Source: Thermomonas sp. (GTDB lineage Bacteria > Pseudomonadota > Gammaproteobacteria > Xanthomonadales > Xanthomonadaceae). From it: DNA of 42,944 bases. The stretch is from positions 1 through 42,944 of the forward strand of contig NZ_JADZDS010000097.1 in assembly GCF_020850895.1 (NCBI RefSeq), given 5' to 3'. Of the stretch, positions 1 to 7,811 are shown in pieces. The notes beneath the pieces are model-generated. The model worked only from the letters and a program-made list of their open reading frames with translations, was not told where the DNA came from and searched no databases. Position 1 is the first letter of the stretch, and every line of letters begins with the position of its first letter. The position numbers were made by a program, and so were the translations under genes.

Positions 1-1322
1 ATGTAGCCGGCCTTCAAATCCTGCAGGTTGTCGCCGCCGACCGCCGCCGCGCAGCACACCACCGCGCCGATCATGATCGCCGCCACCGCGCCCAGCGGCG
101 CGCCGTTCACCCCCACCGCCTGCTTGCCAGCCTCGCCCAGCAGCACCAGCAGCACCGCCGAGGCAAACAGGATGGTGGCGATGGTAATTCCCGACACCGG
201 ATTGTTGGAACTGCCCACCAGTCCGGCCAGATAGGCCGACACCGACACGAACAGGAAGCCGGCCACGATCATGATGATCGCCATCGGGATGCTCACGTGC
301 CACAGGCCGACGATGGCCTGGTACAGGCCCAGCAGCGGCAGCACGAACACCACCAGCGCGATCAGCATCCACTTCATCGGCAGGTCGCGCTCGGTTTCCG
401 CCACCAATTCACCGCTGCCCTTGCGCGCCGCGGCAATCCCGCTCTTCACGCCCGACAGCAGCGATTTGCGCAAGCTGAACAGCGTCCACACGCCGCCGAT
501 CAGCATCGCCCCGACGCCGAGGTAGCGGATCTTGGCCGACCAGATCGCACCGGCGATATCCTCCGCACCCGCACCCACGATTTTCTGCGCCAGCGCCGGA
601 TCGCTGTCGAGGAAGAAGGCGTGGTAGATCGGGATCGCGATATGCCAGGACAGGATCGAACCGGACACCACCACAATCCCGATGTTCAGGCCGACGATGT
701 AGCCCACGCCCAGCAGCGCCGGCGACAGATTGGTGCCGAGGTAGCCGAGGTATTTGCCGAAGAATCCGGCGCCAGCGGCGGTGTCCGGAATCAGCCGCAT
801 GCCGCTGGCCGCCGCGGCCTTGATCAACCCGCCCAGGGTCGCTGAAAACGCCAGGATCTTCAGCCCCGGCCCCGGGTTTTCGCCGGCTTTCAGGACTTCC
901 GCCGCCGCCTTGCCCTCCGGGAACGGCAGCGGCTCTTCCACGATCATCGAACGCCGCAGCGGCACCGAGAACAGCACGCCCAGCAACCCGCCCAGGCCCG
1001 CGATCGCCAGCACCCACAGGTATTTGAAGTCCTGCCAGTAGCCTAGGATGATCAGCGCCGGGATGGTGAAGATCACCCCCGCCGCGATCGACGACCCCGC
1101 CGACGCGCCGGTCTGGACGATGTTGTTCTCCAGGATGCTGCCGCCGCCAAGCAAGCGCAGCACCCCCATCGACACCACCGCCGCCGGGATCGCGGTGGCG
1201 ATGGTCAATCCGGCGAACAATCCCAGATAGGCATTCGCCGCCGACAGGATCACCGCCAGCACGATTGCCAGCACCACCGCACGCAGCGTCAACTGCGGCA
1301 CCTTCTCACCCGGGTTCGACAT
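1..1322 (-). CDS. OPT-family oligopeptide transporter (C-terminus cut by window edge)
   Basis: This is an inner-membrane transporter of the oligopeptide transporter (OPT) family, expected to import small peptides or metal-peptide complexes. The leftward frame opens with an ATG at 1322 (MSNPGEKVPQLTLRAVVL) and stays open for 440 codons to the window edge, so the C-terminal part is missing. It shows many hydrophobic segments and typical OPT motifs: the NIVQTGASAGSSIAAGV stretch near residue 66, a PLPFPEG loop, and GGDNLQDLKAGY at the cut edge. The substrate cannot be told from the sequence. The gene stands alone; the nearest upstream gene is the toxin-antitoxin pair, transcribed the same way, about 250 bases away. 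Family assignment is firm; symbol left empty. Confidence 0.9.
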   Translation of the reverse strand, partial: MSNPGEKVPQLTLRAVVLAIVLAVILSAANAYLGLFAGLTIATAIPAAVVSMGVLRLLGGGSILENNIVQTGASAGSSIAAGVIFTIPALIILGYWQDFKYLWVLAIAGLGGLLGVLFSVPLRRSMIVEEPLPFPEGKAAAEVLKAGENPGPGLKILAFSATLGGLIKAAAASGMRLIPDTAAGAGFFGKYLGYLGTNLSPALLGVGYIVGLNIGIVVVSGSILSWHIAIPIYHAFFLDSDPALAQKIVGAGAEDIAGAIWSAKIRYLGVGAMLIGGVWTLFSLRKSLLSGVKSGIAAARKGSGELVAETERDLPMKWMLIALVVFVLPLLGLYQAIVGLWHVSIPMAIIMIVAGFLFVSVSAYLAGLVGSSNNPVSGITIATILFASAVLLVLLGEAGKQAVGVNGAPLGAVAAIMIGAVVCCAAAVGGDNLQDLKAGY

Positions 1323-1578
1323 CAGCGATCCTTTCAGACAGGCAGCCGGGCAACGCTAGCCGCTGCGGGCGGGCAAGTCCAGTATCGCTTGCGCAAACTC
1401 ACGACCTAGCGCCGCGGCGAAACACCTTCCCCCCATGGATTCAGGCTCTGCACGTGCGCCTGCACGGCGATCTGCGCCCGCGGATGCACCTCGGTGCAGC
1501 GCGCAGCATCATGTTCCTGCCGGCCAGCTTCAACGGCTGCTTGCCGACGCGCAAAGTCGCGGGAACCTGACTGAATTG

Positions 1579-1833
1579 TCAGGCGACAGATTTGATCTGC
1601 CAGCCGGGAAACACGAGAACGGCAGGATGGCAGCGCAAGGCCGTACCCAGCGTCTTGGCACGTTCCACACCCAGATTGACCCGGCCATTTTCAATGCTGG
1701 AAATGGTGGTCTGAGGGATGCCGCACAGGGCGGAGAGCTGCGTCTGGCTGAGCCCCTGCAGTTCGCGGATGATGCGCACCGATTCACCGGGCGTGACGTC
1801 GATGCGCTTTTTGGCGGGAATGAGTCTGCGCAT
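1579..1833 (-). CDS. XRE/HigA-type antitoxin of a type II toxin-antitoxin pair
   Basis: An 84-residue DNA-binding protein that probably neutralises the toxin encoded just upstream and represses the shared promoter. Residues about 17-65 form a lambda-repressor-like helix-turn-helix (SVRIIRELQGLSQTQLSALC followed by IPQTTISSIENGR). It starts 2 bases after the toxin stop codon, so the two are one transcript with the toxin first, the order usual for HigBA-like systems. After the helix-turn-helix there is only a short hydrophobic tail (AVLVFPGWQ), which may be the toxin-binding part. The role follows from gene pairing and domain; no specific family name is claimed. Confidence 0.82.
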   Translation of the reverse strand: MRRLIPAKKRIDVTPGESVRIIRELQGLSQTQLSALCGIPQTTISSIENGRVNLGVERAKTLGTALRCHPAVLVFPGWQIKSVA

Positions 1834-1835
1834 AT

Positions 1836-2123
1836 TCAGCGTTTCCGATAGTCATGTGGAGTCACTCGAACGACCTGGACAATCATCACATCCGCCTCGA
1901 TGGAATAGACGACACGCCATTGTTCGTTCAGCCGAGAGGATCTGCAACCTTTCCAGTCGCCCGAGAGTGCCTCATCCCGGAAGCCCTTGATGGCGCGAAG
2001 CCCTTGCGGGCCGGAAAGCATGGCAATGTCCTTCCATTTTTCATAGCGCTTGAGGATTTCGACGGGAACACGCCCGGAAGAGAGTTCCTTGTCCGCCTGG
2101 CGATGTTCAAGTATCTTCCACAT
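1836..2123 (-). CDS. RelE/ParE-superfamily toxin
   Basis: A 95-residue protein resembling RelE/StbE-type toxins, which usually cleave mRNA on the ribosome. Recognisable features are a basic N-terminal helix region (KRYEKWKDIAMLSGPQGLR), a central WKGCRSSRLNEQWRVVYSI strand segment and the C-terminal VVRVTPHDYRKR, where the His-Asp-Tyr-Arg tail is characteristic of this subgroup. The start is ATG 2123. No convincing Shine-Dalgarno sequence precedes it, which would fit a very short or absent leader. It is followed after 2 bases by the XRE antitoxin. Whether it acts as an mRNA interferase or in another way is inferred from the family only. Confidence 0.82.
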   Translation of the reverse strand: MWKILEHRQADKELSSGRVPVEILKRYEKWKDIAMLSGPQGLRAIKGFRDEALSGDWKGCRSSRLNEQWRVVYSIEADVMIVQVVRVTPHDYRKR

Positions 2124-2128
2124 TGTTT

Positions 2129-2158
2129 ATTGTGACTAGGTTAAATATAGCATGTCAA
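2129..2158 (-). promoter_or_regulatory. Candidate promoter of the toxin-antitoxin pair
   Basis: Reading leftward there is a consensus TTGACA (2153-2158). Two -10 choices follow: TATATT at 2144-2149 preceded by TGC (an extended -10), or CACAAT at 2129-2134, 18 bases after TTGACA. The first gives a leader of about 14 bases; the second would start transcription on or next to the toxin ATG. The region is AT-rich compared with its surroundings. An antitoxin operator is expected here but no clear palindrome could be fixed. Confidence 0.35.
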
Positions 2159-2312
2159 GCGGTAACAATGCACAGCTGTCCGCTGTCATTTGGCCACTGA
2201 ACCCACTTCGCCACGCGGCTGCAGCAACCAAACCCCGCCCTACCAACACTCACCCCTACAATCCCCCCACTATCCCACCCAGGCCACGCCCTTGACCGCA
2301 GCCGCCAGCGCC

Positions 2313-4055
2313 ATGCCCGCCCGCGAGGATTTCCTTGGTCATCCCAAGGGGGTTTACGTCTGTTTTTTCACCGAGATGTGGGAGCGCTTCTCGTTTTACG
2401 GGATGAAGGCGCTGCTGTTGTTGTATCTGATCAAGTACCACCGGTTCGGGGATGCATCGGGGCTGGATCTGCTGGGGGCTTACGGCGGGCTGGTGTACTG
2501 CCTGCCGGTGATCGGTGGCTTGTTGGCCGACCGCTGGTTGGGGATGCGCAAGGCGGTGACGTTTGGCGGCATCCTGCTGGTGCTGGGGCATCTGGGCATG
2601 GCGGTGGAAGGCCATGCGGCCAGTGTCGTGAACGGGGTGGTGGTGCGCGATGAGGGTGCGCTGCGGGTGATGTATCTGTCGCTGGCGCTGATCATCATGG
2701 GTGTGGGTTTCCTCAAGCCCAACATTTCCACCATCGTCGGCAAGCTCTACGCGGACAACGATCCGCGCCGCGATTCCGGGTTTTCGCTGTTCTACGCCGG
2801 GATCAACCTCGGCGCCCTGTTCGCTTCGCTGGTGTGCGGCTATGTTGGCGAAACCTGGGGCTGGAAGTACGGGTTCGGCGCCGCCGGCATCGGCATGGTG
2901 ATCGGGCTGGCGATGTTCCTGTGGGGCCAGCGCTACCTGCACGGCCACGCCGAACCGCCGCGGCCGCAGGCGCTGCGCGAATCGGTGGCCGGGATCCGTC
3001 GCGAATGGCTGATCTATGCACTGGCCGCGCTGGGCACGCTGCCGGTGGCCTGGCTGATGTGGGCCACCGCCAACGGCGCGTTTGCGCTGGGCGGCCAGAT
3101 CTCGCTGGCGCTGCTGTTGATGATCGTGGTGCTGGGCGCGGTGCTGGTCTGGTTTGGCTGGTTCATCGGCGCCCGCTGCACCAAGGTCCAGCGCGAGCAG
3201 ATGCTGGCGATGATGGCGATGATCTTCATGGCGCTGGTGTTCTTCACCCTCTACGAGCAGACCTACGGTTCGTGGGTGACGTTCACCGATCGGCTGCTGA
3301 CCAAGGACATCGTGCCGGCAATGGTGGTGCGCGACGGCACGCCCTGGCCCTGGTCCACGGTGTCGCTGCTGCTGGCGCCGCTGGCGTTCTTCCTGGCGGC
3401 GCGGATGTCCGACCGCAACCCGGATTCGAACGCACCGCGCACGCTGTTTCTGGTGGCCAGCGCGGTCATCCTGGTGCTGCTGATCCGCGACTGCGTGGCA
3501 CTGCCGCAAACCGCCGGTTCACTGACGTACCTCGGCGCGTTTTTCCTGGTCGCGCTGGCGCCGATCTTCACCGCGCTGTGGGGCTGGCTGGACAAGCGCA
3601 GGCTGGACCCGTCCAAGCCGACCAAATCGGCCATCGGGCTGCTGTTCGGCGGGCTGTCGTTCGTGCCGATGGCGCTGGCGGCGCAGCAGGTGGGCGCCAC
3701 CGGCGCGATCGCCAGCGTGTGGTGGCTGGTGCTGGCCTACCTGATTCTGGAAATCGGCGAGATGTGCCTGTCGCCGGTGGGGCTGTCGGCGGTGACGCAG
3801 CTGGCGGTGCCGCGCGTGGTCAGCCTGATGATGGGCACCTGGTTTTTGGCGACGGCATTTTCGGAAACGCTGGCGGCGCTGTTCGGCAAGCTGGCCGCCA
3901 TCGATGTGCCCGAGGGCGAGGCCATGGATCTGGTCGCCGCGGCCGCCAAATACGAGCACCTGTTCTGGCTGCTGATGTGGATCGGGATCGGCTGCGCGGT
4001 GCTCGCCTTCCTCGTCGCGCCGCTGCTGCGGAGGATGATGCACGGGGTGAAGTGA
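2313..4055 (+). CDS. POT/PTR-family proton-dependent peptide transporter
   Basis: An inner-membrane proton-coupled importer of di- and tripeptides (POT family, DtpA/PTR2-like). From ATG 2313 the protein is 580 residues, with about 12-14 hydrophobic segments. The diagnostic proton-coupling motif ExxERF is present as E21-M-W-E24-R25-F26, followed by the FYGMKALLLLYL helix. Further signatures are the GVGFLKPNISTIVGKLY loop and FSLFYAGINLGAL. The frame extends upstream to a TTG at 2190, but that extension is low-complexity and Pro/Thr-rich, so ATG 2313 (or TTG 2292) is preferred; no strong ribosome site marks either. The next gene, a secreted peptidase, starts 76 bases downstream in the same direction, suggesting joint peptide use. 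Confidence 0.93.
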   Translation: MPAREDFLGHPKGVYVCFFTEMWERFSFYGMKALLLLYLIKYHRFGDASGLDLLGAYGGLVYCLPVIGGLLADRWLGMRKAVTFGGILLVLGHLGMAVEGHAASVVNGVVVRDEGALRVMYLSLALIIMGVGFLKPNISTIVGKLYADNDPRRDSGFSLFYAGINLGALFASLVCGYVGETWGWKYGFGAAGIGMVIGLAMFLWGQRYLHGHAEPPRPQALRESVAGIRREWLIYALAALGTLPVAWLMWATANGAFALGGQISLALLLMIVVLGAVLVWFGWFIGARCTKVQREQMLAMMAMIFMALVFFTLYEQTYGSWVTFTDRLLTKDIVPAMVVRDGTPWPWSTVSLLLAPLAFFLAARMSDRNPDSNAPRTLFLVASAVILVLLIRDCVALPQTAGSLTYLGAFFLVALAPIFTALWGWLDKRRLDPSKPTKSAIGLLFGGLSFVPMALAAQQVGATGAIASVWWLVLAYLILEIGEMCLSPVGLSAVTQLAVPRVVSLMMGTWFLATAFSETLAALFGKLAAIDVPEGEAMDLVAAAAKYEHLFWLLMWIGIGCAVLAFLVAPLLRRMMHGVK

Positions 4056-4131
4056 AGCTGAATCGGCATGGCCTATTCTCCTGTCGGTCGCTGCTACACT
4101 CGGGAACTTGATCGCAACGAGTCCTGACCGT

Positions 4132-6129
4132 ATGCCCGCACTGCGCCCGCTCACCTTTGCACTCGCCGTCACTCTCGCCGCATCACTGGCTCCGCAAAGC
4201 AGTCTTGCCGCCAAGAAGCCGGCGCAAAACAGAAGGCCTGCGGCCGCGTGCAACGATTTCTACGCCGAGGCCAACAAGGGTTGGCTGGCCGCCAACCCGT
4301 TGCCGTCCAGCGGTGCGGTGTCCGCGCTGGGCGAGTTGGCGATGCATGCACAGCAGCAGCAGCGGCAGTTGCTGGAAACGGCCATGCGTGCGCCGCAAAA
4401 CGATGTCCAGAAACTGCTCGGGGACTTCTGGGCCAGCGGCATGGACGAGGCGGCGGTCGAAGCTGACGGAGCAACGCCCATCGCCCCGCTGCTGCAACGC
4501 ATCGCGGCCATCCGCAGCAACAAGGATGTCGCACCCGCGATCGCTGCCTTGCACCAGGTCGGCATCCCGGTGGCGTTCCAGTTTGGCGCCGACGTTGACC
4601 TGCGCGATCTCGGCCGTCACCTCGGGTACTTCAGCCAAGGCGGTATCGGCCTGCCGGATCCCGCCTATTACACGCGCACCGACGACGACACCCGCGCATT
4701 GGTCACGCGCTACACCGATTACATCCGCAAGATCCTCGCCCTGACTGGCGTCCCGCAGGCCGAGATCGAGCGCCAGACCGCGCTGGTGCTGGACATGGAG
4801 CGGCAGATCGCGCAATCGGCCCGCCCGCTCGCGGACCTGCGCGATCCGCGCAACAACTTCGCGCCGGTGGCCACATCCGGCCTCGGCAAGCAATTCCGCA
4901 ACCTGCAACTCGATGCCTTCCTCAAGGCGCAAGGCATCAGCGACGACACGGTTTCGATGTCCAACCCGGAGATGTTCGCGAAAATCGACCGCCTGGTCGG
5001 TTCCCTGCCGCCGGCGCAGTGGCAAGCCTACCTGCGTTTCCGGGTCGGCGATTCGATGGCCCCCTATCTTTCGCAATCCTGGCGCAATGCAAGCTTCGAT
5101 TTCCGCGGTCGGGTGCTGCTTGGCCAGACTGGACCGGCTCCGCGCTGGCAACAGGTGCTTGATGCGATCAACCTGGCCGCCGGGCCGATGCTGGGCCGGG
5201 AATACGCCGCCGCCCACCTCAACGATGCCACCCGCCGTCAGGCCGAGCACATCGCACTGCAGGTCCGCGACGCCCTGAAACAGGCGGTTGGCCGCAGCAG
5301 CCTCCTCGGAGAGGCCGCGCGCGCAGAGGCGATCCGGAAACTGGACCGGCTGCGGATCGAAGTCGGCTCCCCGAGCTACGACATCGACTTCAGCATGCAG
5401 CCGATGGGTCGTGGCAGTTTCGGCAGCAACATGCTGATCGCCTCCAGCTGGCGCCATCGGCAGGAGATGCGCCGGATCGGCAAGAACAGCGCCGCACGCC
5501 GTTGGGACGTGTTGCCACAGCAGCCAGCGCTGGCTTATGACCTCGCGCAGAACCGCCTGATCATCACCGCGGCCACGCTGCAGACGCCGGTACTCGACAT
5601 GGCGATGCCGGAGGGCAATCGCTACGGTGCCTTCGGCGCATTGGTCGGGCACGAACTCAGCCACGCCATCGGCGGCCGCGGCCGCCACGTCGATGCCGAC
5701 GGCAATGTGCGTGACTGGTGGGGCGCTGCGGAGTCGACCGCATGGGAGGCACTTGCCGCGAAAGTCTCGACACTGTATTCGGCGCTGCCCTACCCGGGCC
5801 TGAGCGGAGTCAAGGTCAATGGCCCGCTGACCCGGGACGAGGACATCGCCGACCTTGCGGGGGTCGAACTCGCCTTCGCCGCCCTGAACGCAGCGCAACC
5901 CAGCGCAAGCGGGCAGACCCGGAAGGCATTCTTCACCGGTTGGGCACAGCTCTGGGCCCAGCGCGTGACAGCCGGCGAAGCGCAGATCCGCGCCCAGCAG
6001 GACGTGCGTGCGCCGGGCGAATGGCGTGCCAACGTCCCGCTGATGCAAAGCAGCGGGTTCGCAGCGGCCTGGGGCTGCCCGGCCGGAGTCCCGATGCAGG
6101 CCACGTCCCCGGTTCGGATCTTCGACTGA
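4132..6129 (+). CDS. Secreted M13-family (PepO/neprilysin-like) zinc metallopeptidase
   Basis: A zinc peptidase of family M13, which cleaves short peptides and is usually exported. From ATG 4132 it has 665 residues, the usual length. Residues 1-26 look like a signal peptide (hydrophobic LTFALAVTLAASLA, then a Ser-Leu-Ala-Ala site). The N-terminal CNDFYAEANKGWL motif is typical of the M13 N-domain. The catalytic zinc site is HELSH (507-511), with the third ligand in the motif D-E570-D-I-A-D574. A TTG 24 bases upstream would precede the signal peptide and is less likely. The substrate-strand motif, normally NAxY, reads PALAYD, a mild departure. Its position behind a peptide transporter fits periplasmic peptide processing. 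Confidence 0.92.
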   Translation: MPALRPLTFALAVTLAASLAPQSSLAAKKPAQNRRPAAACNDFYAEANKGWLAANPLPSSGAVSALGELAMHAQQQQRQLLETAMRAPQNDVQKLLGDFWASGMDEAAVEADGATPIAPLLQRIAAIRSNKDVAPAIAALHQVGIPVAFQFGADVDLRDLGRHLGYFSQGGIGLPDPAYYTRTDDDTRALVTRYTDYIRKILALTGVPQAEIERQTALVLDMERQIAQSARPLADLRDPRNNFAPVATSGLGKQFRNLQLDAFLKAQGISDDTVSMSNPEMFAKIDRLVGSLPPAQWQAYLRFRVGDSMAPYLSQSWRNASFDFRGRVLLGQTGPAPRWQQVLDAINLAAGPMLGREYAAAHLNDATRRQAEHIALQVRDALKQAVGRSSLLGEAARAEAIRKLDRLRIEVGSPSYDIDFSMQPMGRGSFGSNMLIASSWRHRQEMRRIGKNSAARRWDVLPQQPALAYDLAQNRLIITAATLQTPVLDMAMPEGNRYGAFGALVGHELSHAIGGRGRHVDADGNVRDWWGAAESTAWEALAAKVSTLYSALPYPGLSGVKVNGPLTRDEDIADLAGVELAFAALNAAQPSASGQTRKAFFTGWAQLWAQRVTAGEAQIRAQQDVRAPGEWRANVPLMQSSGFAAAWGCPAGVPMQATSPVRIFD

Positions 6130-6168
6130 CCCCAGCCCCCGGTCATCGACAGCGCGTTCGCGGCTTCG

Positions 6169-6195
6169 GGCAACGCTGATTCATTCAGCGTTGCC
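6169..6195. terminator. Perfect 11-bp hairpin between convergent genes (solo copy of a repeat terminus)
   Basis: GGCAACGCTGA (6169-6179) and TCAGCGTTGCC (6185-6195) form an 11-bp perfect stem with a 5-base loop. It ends exactly at the stop codon of the rhomboid gene and lies 40 bases after the peptidase stop, so it could serve both transcripts. There is no T-tract on either strand, so it is not a classical intrinsic terminator. The arm recurs as hairpin A of the nested-hairpin element at 25494-25668. Confidence 0.6.
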
Positions 6196-6864
6196 TCAGC
6201 GCACGCTGCGCAGGTTCGGCGGACCCCGTCGCCCTGTCCCGAACGGTCCCTGCCCACGCCAATGGCGGATCAGCAGCCAGCCAAACAGCATCCCGCCAAG
6301 GTGTGCGAAATGCGCCACGCCGGGCATCCAGCCATTGAAGCCGGCACCCAGTTCGAACAGGCCATACAGGATGACCAAGGTGCGCGCCTTCATCGGAATC
6401 GGCGGGAACAGCAGCATCACGCGTTGGTTCGGAAACAGCAGGCCATAGCCAAGCAGCAATCCGAACACGCCACCGGACGCACCAAGGGTCGGATACGGCA
6501 TGGCGCCCTGGGCAACCGACCAAGAACCAACGCAAAGCTGGCATAGGCCGGCACCGAACACGCAGACCAGGAAGAACGTCAGGAACCGCTTCGTTCCCCA
6601 CACATATTCCAGCGGCGCGCCGAACATCACCAGAGCCAGCATGTTGAAGCCCAGGTGCATCGGGCCACCGTGCAGGAAGCCGTAGCTGAGCAATTGCCAT
6701 GGCATGAACGCAGGAGCCGAGCCGGACGGGTCGTAAACCGCGCCACTCCACGGCCACAGCATCAAGAAAGAGAGTGCTTCATTGCCGAGTGCGAACTGCA
6801 GGCCGAAGCCGACCACATTGGCGATCAGCAGCGCCTTGGTGATGCGGGGAATGTCGAACGCCAT
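6196..6864 (-). CDS. Rhomboid-family intramembrane serine protease
   Basis: A 222-residue integral membrane protease that cuts substrate helices within the lipid bilayer. Six hydrophobic segments are visible. The catalytic serine is S130 in TLGASGGVFG (the GxSG motif), and the partner histidine is H188 in HFAHLGG. The oxyanion-supporting loop HLGFNM (H70, N74) is present. Start is ATG 6864. The gene lies 41 bases after the stop of the ATL gene in the same direction, so the two may be co-transcribed, though no functional link is obvious. The C-terminal tail after residue 200 is Gly/Arg-rich and probably cytoplasmic. Substrates are unknown. Confidence 0.93.
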   Translation of the reverse strand: MAFDIPRITKALLIANVVGFGLQFALGNEALSFLMLWPWSGAVYDPSGSAPAFMPWQLLSYGFLHGGPMHLGFNMLALVMFGAPLEYVWGTKRFLTFFLVCVFGAGLCQLCVGSWSVAQGAMPYPTLGASGGVFGLLLGYGLLFPNQRVMLLFPPIPMKARTLVILYGLFELGAGFNGWMPGVAHFAHLGGMLFGWLLIRHWRGQGPFGTGRRGPPNLRSVR

Positions 6865-6905
6865 CCGGGCGGGATCCAGGTTTCGTTGCAGTGCATCATA
6901 ACGGG

Positions 6906-7265
6906 TCAGCGCGGCGCCCAGACCGCCGCGTCCAGGGTTTCTTCAGCTTCGGCCATCTGCACTCGGCCGTTGCGGACGGCCACACCCTCGGCGCGCAGGC
7001 GCTTGGCCTGTTCGCGGAACGGCCGAGAACCGGCGGCGAAAGCGATGCGTCCGTCGGCGCGCAAGATCCGATGCCAAGGCAGGTCGGCATCGTCGTTTTC
7101 CCCCAGCACCCGCGCCACCAATCGTGCGCGACCGGGCAAGCCGGAACGACGCGCGATCCCGCCATAACTGGCGACTTCGCCACGCGGCACCGCGCGGATC
7201 GCATCAAGGATGCGCTGGCGCGTGGAATCGTTGCCTTCAGGCGTAACCATGATCCGGGTTAGCAT
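6906..7265 (-). CDS. Alkyltransferase-like protein (ATL, MGMT family lacking the acceptor cysteine)
   Basis: This 119-residue protein matches the C-terminal DNA-binding domain of O6-alkylguanine-DNA alkyltransferase (RILDAIRAVPRGEVASYGGIA; ARLVARVLGEN). The acceptor motif PCHR is replaced by P63-W64-H65-R66, so it cannot accept an alkyl group. Such ATL proteins are known to bind O6-alkylguanine in DNA, flip the base and pass the lesion to nucleotide excision repair. Start may be ATG 7265 or ATG 7250; neither has a strong ribosome site. It precedes the rhomboid gene on the same strand. The call is firm because the tryptophan in place of cysteine is directly visible. Confidence 0.93.
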   Translation of the reverse strand: MLTRIMVTPEGNDSTRQRILDAIRAVPRGEVASYGGIARRSGLPGRARLVARVLGENDDADLPWHRILRADGRIAFAAGSRPFREQAKRLRAEGVAVRNGRVQMAEAEETLDAAVWAPR

Positions 7266-7298
7266 ACCGGTTCACCCGTTCGCGCTTCGTGCCGCCCC

Positions 7299-7709
7299 AT
7301 GAACAATTTCGAACAGATCCACCAGCACCTGCGTGCCGCGGACTATCGCCTGTTGCTGGAGGAACCCGGGCTGGCCTGTGTCGAGCTGACCCTGCGGCAG
7401 GGCAAGCGACACCAAGCGATCTTCCTGACCGAACTGCAGGACGACGACGGTCGCCGCTTCCTGCGCGTGAGCACCTCGATCGCCCCGATCACCGGGCTGG
7501 ATGCACGCAAGGCGCTGGCGTTCAACTGGGAAAGCCGGGTCGGCTACCTCGCCATCGGTGAACTCGACGGCGTGCGTTACCTGCAGTTGTGCGAGAACCG
7601 TCCCTATGACAGCCTGCTGCCTGCGGAAGTGGATCGGTTGATCCTCGAAATCGGCGGCACCGGGGACGCCATGGAAATGCGTCTGTCGGCTGGCGGGGAC
7701 TTGCTCTAA
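7299..7709 (+). CDS. Conserved hypothetical protein, small alpha/beta fold
   Basis: A 136-residue acidic cytoplasmic protein with no signal peptide or membrane segment. It begins with a short helix (MNNFEQIHQHLRAADYRLLL), followed by alternating strands (LACVELTLRQG, HQAIFLTELQD, RFLRVSTSIAPI) and a GYLAIGELDGVRYLQLCENRPYDSLL segment. This pattern resembles the YbjN/type III secretion chaperone-like fold, but that is a guess from strand order only. It stands alone between the ATL gene (divergent, 33 bases away) and pit (convergent). No function can be assigned. Confidence 0.75.
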   Translation: MNNFEQIHQHLRAADYRLLLEEPGLACVELTLRQGKRHQAIFLTELQDDDGRRFLRVSTSIAPITGLDARKALAFNWESRVGYLAIGELDGVRYLQLCENRPYDSLLPAEVDRLILEIGGTGDAMEMRLSAGGDLL

Positions 7710-7811
7710 AGCCCACGCACCGAAGCGCCTTCGGGGCCGTGGCCGCAACGCGCCCACCGCTGCAATTCGCCGGGCGCACGACACGCCAACGCGCATCTCC
7801 AACGCCGCAGA

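Noticed and set aside
1-1230. Several open frames on the plus strand opposite the OPT transporter
   Set aside because: They are opposite-strand shadows: rich in Ala/Pro/Arg/His, without motifs, while the minus frame encodes an unmistakable membrane transporter.
2256-3509. 417-codon open frame on the minus strand
   Set aside because: His/Gln/Arg-rich composition typical of antisense to a membrane protein in high-GC DNA; it lies inside the POT transporter gene.
4183-6048. 621-codon open frame on the minus strand
   Set aside because: Antisense to the M13 peptidase, which has a complete zinc site; the antisense frame has no recognisable domain.
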